From Budorcas taxicolor (taxonomy: Eukaryota; Chordata; Mammalia; Artiodactyla; Bovidae), in assembly GCF_023091745.1 (NCBI RefSeq), contig NC_068926.1, forward strand, positions 47,516,001 through 47,580,000: a stretch of DNA of 64,000 bases, read 5' to 3'. Below, piece after piece: positions 57,141 through 64,000 of this stretch. The position numbers and the translations under genes were made by a program. Under the pieces are notes generated by a model, which worked only from the letters and a program-made list of their open reading frames with translations, made no database searches and was not told the DNA's origin. The number at the start of each line of letters is the position of its first letter. Position 1 is the first letter of the stretch.

Positions 57141-57869
57141 AAAGAAATCAATGAAAGGACTAGAGAAAAGATGCTGAATGAAGTAGGATCCATGCCATTC
57201 TGGGGGGTTGGATTTGAAACAAGAAGCAGCTGTTTTGTAACAGGAAGAGCTCCTGCAGAAATCTGTGCTCTTCATACATTTCTTCCATTCTTTTATCTCT
57301 AGCCTAGACTTCACCAACCTAGGGAGGAGGTCATTCTCTCAAGCTTGAGTCCTGTGTCCACCCCTTAGCCATGCCAGAACAGTGAGAGAAAATATCTGAC
57401 CCCCTCAGTAACTTCTGGGAGGAAAGTAGGTCCTGCATTTACCATCCCTCCTTGATCAATCCCAATGAGAGACCACTGATCCCCCGACTCAGAACTCAGG
57501 GGGTTTCCAGAAAGAGGGGAGAGAGGCTGGTAGCCAAAATAGGACACGTGATTGCTGCACATTCCTTGAGGGAAAGGTTATCATCCCCATGGATGAGATG
57601 AAGAAATGAAATTAATTTGCACACACAAAAAGAGCAGGGTGAATATACCTCCACACTCCTCTTCACATTTTGTGCAGTGTTGCCTGAAATCCCCTAGAAT
57701 CCACTGTGTGTGTGTGTTGTTTACGCTTCTGACAGGTCCAGAAAATGCAGGTGCTACAGGAAACTGTTGTGTGTCTTCTAGGCCCCTGGGACTCTAGGAA
57801 TGATCATGTGGTGTTCAGGACACTGTCTTCAAGGATTGGTGAGAAGCATGTTTGAAAGGAGCAATTTTT
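57141..57869. other. Intronic sequence, nothing recognised
   Basis: No exon or clear repeat apart from a short TG run near 57705. Confidence 0.4.
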
Positions 57870-57990
57870 AAATTGAGCTATAGATAATTTGCAGGGTTGT
57901 GTTAGTTTCAAGTGCACAACAAAGTGATTCAGTTATTCACATGTTCTCTTTTGAATTCTTTTTCATTATAGTTGAGGCTTTTCATTACCC
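57870..57990 (-). mobile_element. L1 3' UTR fragment
   Basis: GAGCTATAGATAATTTGCAG, GGTTGTGTTAGTTTCAAGTG and AAAGTGATTCAGTTATTCAC are antisense L1 3' UTR words. Confidence 0.7.
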
Positions 57991-58164
57991 ATTACATCAC
58001 ATGACACTTTCATCTTTGTTCAGGAAAAGACAAAATTCCTTATGAAATGCATCTGCAGACAAATTCTTCTTATTCTGAATGTCATTTTGCTCACCATGGT
58101 GGCCAGGCTACACAAAACACTGACAGAATAAATTTGCAACATTTCATCTAATGCCTTCAATTTC

Positions 58165-58375
58165 TTTTTTTATTTATTAACTTATAGTTGATTTACAATC
58201 TTGTGTTAGTGTCAGGTGTACAGTTTCAGATTCTTTTCCATTATAGGTTATTATCTGCTATTAAATGTAGTCTCCTGTGCTATACAGTAGGACCTCATTG
58301 TTACCTATTTTATAAATAGTAGTGTGTTTCTGTTAATCCCAAACTCCTAATTTATCTCCACCCCTCTTGAAAGGA
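58165..58375 (-). mobile_element. L1 3' UTR fragment
   Basis: AACTTATAGTTGATTTACAA, CAGGTGTACAGTTTCAGATT and GTGCTATACAGTAGGACCTC read as antisense L1 3' UTR. Confidence 0.78.
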
Positions 58376-59364
58376 GTCATTTTCTCCTCCCTGCTTCAAA
58401 ACATAAAACCTCAAGGGAGCCAAAAGGTGGCTGTCAACGTGAAATTCCTATATTCATTGGACTTGGAAAAGAGCCAGAAGGAGAAAACAAAAAACCACAG
58501 GGAAGTGTTTTGCTCACAATCATTATATCTTTCTGGGAGTTGGAATAGGGCTGGCAATGGGGGCCCCAGGAAGGAGGGTCATGACATTCTTTCTCAAGTC
58601 CCTGTCTATTGAGGCAGCGTCCAAGAAATGTGGAAGAGGAAAAGATATGAATGGACATGGCTGTTCCTCTCTGCATATAGTTCTAGAAGTTTCTCTGAGA
58701 AGTGATTGGTTTTCAAAGAATATAAGGATATGAGCTGGGTGGCTGCCATTATATCTTTTGACTGTGGGGTGGGTGCAGTGATTTTTATGAAAGTAATTTT
58801 TTCAGTATGTTTAGCCTTTGTGTATCAAAAAAAATATTGTTATATTAGAGATGTACACACAGAAAAGTTGTCTTGCAACCAAAGCTCCCTGTGATCTTCT
58901 TTGACTGTGCCAGCTTCTGGTCACTGATGTTTGCACTCTGTAACCTTGCACTGACCTTCGTCTCCATGTGAGGGCCTCATCACATCCCCTGCATGCTAGA
59001 GCCACCTGACAGTCTCCTTTTCAGCCAGACTGCAAGCAGCTAGAGGGAAAGGACTGGGTGAAGGATTATATGACCTTAATGGGGAGGAGTCAGGGACGGC
59101 TTTTGTCCTTGATGTCATCTGTGCATTTGGTATCCATGGAGATTCCATTTCCCGGGTGGTCTTGGGTCAGGAGGCCACAGAGGCTATTGACCAAATATCT
59201 TCATATCCTTTGCCAGTCACCTTCAGATGTGGTTTTTCTGTGTACCTCTTCTGGGTCACTCTTGGGAGCACAAGAATAACATGTAGGGGCTAAGAGGTTT
59301 GAGGGAGATTGCTGAATACAATAATTTTAATGATAATGATAGTGATAATAAGAATGAAAGTATC
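58376..59364. other. Intronic sequence, nothing recognised
   Basis: No exon, RNA gene or clear repeat family was seen. Confidence 0.4.
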
Positions 59365-59540
59365 ATAACAAGCATTTATTAAGTATCTATTTGTGCATTT
59401 GTGCCTGGTACTCTTCTAGTTGCTTAAAATATTTTTCACATGTTTAATCCTCAGAACAACCTCACAAAGTAGGTACTATTATCACCTCGATTTTCCAGAA
59501 GTGGAAACAGAAAGACAAGAGGTGAACAGCCTGGCAGATG
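59365..59540 (-). mobile_element. MIR SINE
   Basis: AAGCATTTATTAAGTATCTA, TTAATCCTCAGAACAACCTC, GTAGGTACTATTATCACCTC and GAAGTGGAAACAGAAAGAC are the complement of the MIR core and 3' end. Confidence 0.8.
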
Positions 59541-59724
59541 CCCTTGGGCTCATACCACATTTACTTTGCGGTCCTGAGAACTCACCCTCGCTGACTTACA
59601 CTGCAGAGCACACGTTTTGGAAAATCCATCTTCATCAGTGCCAGGCAGGGAGGCAGACACAGATACTCCGAAATCTCATTTTTAAAAAAGCACTTAAGGA
59701 AATGAATTACCTGAAACATTTCCC

Positions 59725-59810
59725 TTATTGAGCAGATGTTTCTTGAGTGTGATGCTTGGTGCCGGGGATGTTAACAGAGAACAAAACATGGATACAGCCC
59801 TGTAATGAGT
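59725..59810 (-). mobile_element. L2 LINE 3'-end fragment
   Basis: TTATTGAGCAGATGTTTCTT, GATGCTTGGTGCCGGGGATG and GAGAACAAAACATGGATACA match the L2 terminus in reverse complement. Confidence 0.65.
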
Positions 59811-60119
59811 GGCCGGTGCTGTGAATGTGAACCTGGGGTGTCTTTTCCGGGGATGAGATGCCAACTTCAGACAGTGCTTTGGAGCGTAGACAGACTAAGG
59901 TATGTCCACCATCATGAACATTTGTCAGGCTTACCAGTCATTGCAGAGTAAAGAGCTCTGAAGGACGCTAGATGGATTTTCATGGATCTTTCCAGGGACT
60001 TCAGACACTGATAATTATCACGTGGGATAACAGATCAGATCTGGGGGCAGGACTGACCTCTTGAAGACCACATGGGTTTATGAGGAAGAAGACAGGTCAT
60101 GGGGCCAAGACCACGGGCA

Positions 60120-60240
60120 CCTCTCTTGGCATCCTCACTGCCAGTACACCCTTGGGAAGGTCATCGAAAGTCACTGAGCCTTAGTCTCTGGGCTCTTACC
60201 TTTCCAGGTGTTGTTGTAAATAAAAGATGACAGGTAAGCC
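60120..60240 (+). mobile_element. MIR SINE fragment
   Basis: CCCTTGGGAAGGTCATCGAA, AGTCACTGAGCCTTAGTCTC and CAGGTGTTGTTGTAAATAAA follow the MIR core order; strongly diverged. Confidence 0.45.
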
Positions 60241-61286
60241 TTGAGCAGTTTGTGAGGCTCCAGATCAGACATTTAGGAAATAACCAATCAGTCAAGGGGT
60301 GTATTAGGTGTCCTCTGAAATGCAAACAGATGACTTTGGGTCACTTCACCCTGAGCAGTGTCAGTTCTTTCTGAAAGGGGGCCACGTTAACACAAGGAGC
60401 AGGTCACCTCTGACTTAAACTATGAAGGAGAAACAAAAGAAGGCGCATGTTTGAAGCTGCTGAGGGGACATTTTCTTGGGTGACTTTGGAAAGCAGCTGA
60501 CTCAGCATCTTCCAGTATGAGATGGGAGAATGGACCCAGATGTCAGAATCCTCTCTCCCAAATCTTAAGGAATGGAAGTAAGTTGATTCTTTTTCAAAAA
60601 TCCAGCAAAAATAATACTAACATCAGTGTACAAACAAAGGATTTGGGCAGGCATCAGCTCAAGAATGAGATGGAAATCAGCTGAGTGATGGAAGTGCAAA
60701 AATCAGCTCAGTGCATCTGATCTGATCATAGATCACAAGTGTAGTTTCTTTTCCTTCAATGGCTCTTGAAGGGGTGATAGCACCTGACTGTGGCTTGCAT
60801 ACTTGTATGCTCTGCCCCATCCACTTGAGTTTGGGCTTAGTGTGTCCCTTTCCTGGTAGAAGACAGCAGAAGTGAGGACCTGGGACATCTGAGATGAGAC
60901 ATAAGCTGTGACCTTCCACCTCAGTCTCCAGGAACACTTGTTCTGGGAGTCCAGAGCCACCTGTAAAAAGTTCAGCTCATCTTCTGGGAGATCCCATGGG
61001 AGGCTCTGCAGCTCCATGGAGAGAGGGAAGACCTGGTGAGCCCCATCTTCTAGCTATTCCTGTCCGGATCCCAGACATGTGTGTGAAGCTGTCTTGGGTG
61101 CTGTAGACCAGCCAGATGACAGCTCAGAACCTCAAGGGGACCTCATCACCTCCAGGTAGAGTGGAGACATCTCACAGCTGAGCCCTGCTTAGACTCCTGG
61201 TACATAAAATCATGATGTATATGAAAACTGTGGTGTTCAAAGCCACTAAGTTTTGGGGTAGGTTGTTAGCTGGAGTTTTCAGTAAC
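60241..61286. other. Intronic sequence, nothing recognised
   Basis: Two overlapping - strand frames (60677-60937 and 60733-61017) have no domain or splice support. Confidence 0.4.
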
Positions 61287-61360
61287 TGTTGGGTTGGCCA
61301 GAAATTTTGAGTTTTTTCCTAACCTGGAAAACCCAAACAAACTTTTTAGCCAACCCAATA
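61287..61360. mobile_element. Mariner-type miniature element (MITE)
   Basis: 74 bases with inverted ends: left TGTTGGGTTGGCCAGAAATT, right complement TATTGGGTTGGCTAAAAAGT. The ends meet almost directly, leaving no internal sequence. The outer TA expected for mariner insertion is kept on the right and changed to TG on the left. Confidence 0.85.
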
Positions 61361-62353
61361 GTAATCAAGAAAAATTTTGCCAATGAACTCTACTTGCAAA
61401 AGCGCAGAGGTGATGCCCTGGAGCTGCTTGCTCAGAAGTTTACTCCTCACCCTTCCCCTGCTCTGCCGTGATTAAGTCCAGCTCTGTAACCTGCGTCTTC
61501 CAGGTGCCCGACACTACCCAGATCTGGCTTTTAACTGGGTTCGACCAGTGTGACTCCATGTCAGGAATCTTATGGCCTGGAAGGTGGGAAAAGTTAGGAT
61601 AGTTTTCTCCCTTGCTTTCCGGTCCCTACTCAGGCCAGAAAGCTCTTCCATGGTTCGAGCTCCCGCCAGGCAACCGGTGCCACAGCGACAAACCCTTCAC
61701 TGAGGCCTCGCTGATGGCCCCTTAGAATCCCCCTCCTTGCTTTGTCCTTCTGACCCGAGGAGAAGAGACTTCCTGCGGTTAATAGCATCACGGCTGCATC
61801 ACCATCATCTACTTGTTTTGTCAGTAGTTTCAGCCCCTCTCTCACAAGTGCTTCTGGTCACTTACCTGCTGTGGTTTCTGCCCCCTGACTTGACCCTGTG
61901 GGTGTAGCAGTAGTCAGAAAAGATAATTTTTATGAAAGCCGACCATCTTTTCCGATCAACTCTACACTGCACCAAAAGCAGAGACAGTCATGGAGGTTTG
62001 TCATTTGTGTCGACCCCAGCTGGGAGCAAAGGCGGAAGGGTCGTAAGCAATGCAGAAATGAATTTACTCTAACAGAAAACATCATAAACAAGATAACAGC
62101 TTTGGGAAGACCCAGAGGCAGAAGGAAGAGAACACGGAGACGTGAGATAATGCTTTTCTCTCCAGTCTGTGAACTCCTTATGCAAAAGTGAAAAATCAAC
62201 ATTTCTGTTTCTTTCCCCATTCTCATTTTGGCTGGTGGAAGGATTGATGATGATAAAAGACTATCTAGGGATGTTTGTCTTTATGAAAAGCAAGGATCCT
62301 GGACCCAGAGGTGAATTGGAAGGATAATCTGAAGCCCAAGTAGATGGAAGAAA
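61361..62353. other. Intronic sequence, nothing recognised
   Basis: Separates the two mariner miniatures. No exon or clear repeat was seen. Confidence 0.4.
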
Positions 62354-62458
62354 TATTGCAGCTGGCCAAAAAGGTCATTTGGGTTTTTCTGTTACATTGT
62401 AGGAAAACACACAAAGACACAAGAAAAAACCTGAACAAACTTTTTGTCCAACCCAATA
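62354..62458. mobile_element. Mariner-type miniature element (MITE)
   Basis: 105 bases: left end TATTGCAGCTGGCCAAAAAG, right complement TATTGGGTTGGACAAAAAGT. About 30 bases of spacer lie between the arms. Same family as the element at 61287-61360. Confidence 0.82.
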
Positions 62459-63094
62459 CAGTACTGACCCTCTCCCTTTCATTTCCCCATCTCAACACAA
62501 ATGCACACACAAAGCATTGAGTGGACTCAGGCACAGAGCATTTGAAAACCTGCACAATCAAGGCCCTGACCCAACTCCCCTCCTCTCTACCCTCTCTACA
62601 TAAACCCCGGGCCATTGAAAACTCAGGTGTTGGTATATATTTTGCAAGATAAAGCTTGTTAAGTAAAATTCATCCACATTCCACGTGAATAGAAGGCCTG
62701 GGTGTGGCTCAGAATTGTCCAAGTTGCACATGAATCAGATTGCAAAAGACATGGCCATCCATCTATGTAAATATATTGCAGAAGGGAAAGAAGGAAGAAA
62801 GGAATATAGAAGGAAATACACCAGTATAAGAGAGGAGGAATTTATTTGGGAAGAAACATAAATTTAAGGTAATTTTTTTTTTCCTGTGAGTGTTGAAATG
62901 GGTAGAAAAATTTTTTTAAAGGACATGAACTAAATAAATTAAGAGTTATAATATAAAAAGAAAATAAAGAGAATAAGGTAGACCAGAGAGCTAACACATG
63001 AATTGAGGATCCAAAAGTGAAAAATAGAAATTAAACAAGAAATAGAATAGACATACTTTAAAGGGGAATTATTGGCATATATAGAAAAGATGGA
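62459..63094. other. Intronic sequence, A/G-rich in part
   Basis: A purine-rich tract at about 62778-62815. No exon or named repeat. Confidence 0.4.
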
Positions 63095-63107
63095 GGCAAT
63101 CTTGGTG

Positions 63108-63985
63108 TTCAGTTCAGTCGCTCAGTCATGTCTGACTCTTTGTGACCCCATGAATCACAGCATGCCAGGCCTCCCTGTCCATCACCAACTCCCAGAGTTT
63201 ACCCAAACTCATGTCCATCTAGTCGGTGATGCCATCCAGCCATCTCATCCTCTGTCGTCCCCTTCTCCTCCTGCCCCCAATCCTTCCCAGCATCAGGGTC
63301 TTTTCCAATGAGTCAATTCTTTGCATGAGGTGGCCAAACTATTGGAGTTTCAGCTTCAACATCAGTCCTTTCAATGAACACCCAGGACTGATCTCCTTCA
63401 GAATGGACTGGTTGGATCTCCTTGCAGTCCAAGGGACTCTCAAGAGTCTTCTCCAACACCACAGTTCAAAAGCATCAATTCTTCGGTGCTCAGCCTTCTT
63501 CACAGTCCAATTCTCACATCCATATATGACCACTGGAAAAACCATAGCCTTGACTAGACGGAGCTTTGTTGGCAAAGTAATGTCTCTGCTTTTCAATATG
63601 CTATCAAGTTTGGTCATAACTTTCCTTCCAAGGAGTAAGCGTCTTTTAATTTCATGGCTGTGATCATCATCTGCAGTGATTTTGGAGTCCCAAAAAATAA
63701 AGTCTGACACTGTTTCCCCTGTTTCCCCATCTATTTGCCATGAAGTGATGGGACCAGATGCCATGATCTTCGTTTTCTGAATGTTGAGCTTTAAGCCAAC
63801 TTTTTCACTCTCTCTCTTTCATCAGGAGGCTTTCTAGTTCCTCTTCACTTTCTGCCATAAGGGTGGTGTCATCTGCATATCTGAGGTTACTGATATTTCC
63901 CCTGGCAATCTTGATTCCAGCTTGTGCTTCTTCTACCCCAGCATTTCTCCTGGTGTACTCTGCATATAAGTTAAATAAGCAGGCT
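63108..63985 (-). mobile_element. BovB LINE, 5'-truncated, with complete target duplication
   Basis: Tail complement TTCAGTTCAGTCGCTCAGTC to the RT YADD and motif B complement, ending TATAAGTTAAATAAGCAGGC. A perfect 13-bp target duplication, GGCAATCTTGGTG, lies at 63095-63107 and 63986-63998, so the copy ends just inside the window. A deletion near 63816 breaks the frame between the - strand pieces at 63339-63764 and 63805-63990. Confidence 0.96.
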
Positions 63986-64000
63986 GGCAATCTTGGTGAG

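Noticed and set aside
1..64000. CRISPR-like arrays, prokaryotic operons or phage genes
   Set aside because: Repeats are dispersed SINE/LINE copies without regular spacing, and the single coding exon is mammalian with spliceosomal borders.

Overview
This is a stretch of a ruminant (bovid) nuclear genome. The diagnosis rests on repeats: BovB (RTE-clade) LINE pieces, Bov-tA and BovA2 SINEs with their typical head and tail sequences, CHR-type tRNA-derived SINEs of cetartiodactyls, and bovine-type L1 copies. Cattle or a close relative fits; the species cannot be fixed by eye. There is no bacterial, phage or plasmid sequence.

Only one piece of protein-coding gene is supported. An internal exon at 43311-44199 on the + strand has canonical splice sites and encodes about 296 residues that I recognise as the N-terminal extracellular part of TMEM132D, a single-pass neural membrane protein. 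Its position matches exon 2 of that gene, so bases 1-43310 are read as (part of) the first intron and 44200-64000 as part of the second. No other exon, promoter, CpG island or RNA gene could be supported. Nearly all other open frames fall in repeats or are chance frames.

The rest is a layered record of transposition. The oldest layer is L2, MIR and MER5A/MER20-like hAT fragments and old L1 3' ends. Above it lie LTR-type elements (a 1.6-kb LTR at 15218-16844 with perfect 8-bp inverted ends, and a homologous pair near 12.1 and 13.4 kb), two mariner-type miniature elements at 61.3 and 62.4 kb, CHR SINEs, and ruminant-age BovB, Bov-tA and BovA2 insertions, many with readable target-site duplications. 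Nine BovB pieces are present, all 5'-truncated; the one at 33988-35262 keeps recognisable reverse transcriptase motifs but is broken.

Region by region: 1-15 kb, SINEs, old L1, L2, two BovB pieces and the LTR-like pair; 15-17 kb, the large LTR; 17-32 kb, nested L1/BovB/SINE insertions, a C-rich heptamer array and an AC/AT microsatellite; 32-40 kb, an old L1, the longest BovB piece and a long AT-rich stretch; 40-44.2 kb, L1 with a local satellite-like expansion, then the exon; 44.2-64 kb, L1 ORF2 remnants, four BovB pieces, a 5'-inverted L1 and the mariner miniatures. I found no undescribed biological system. The items most worth checking are opposite-strand SINEs flanking the exon, a CHR SINE that may carry a 3' transduction, the LTR with internal repeats, the 5'-inverted L1s and two strong G-quadruplex motifs.
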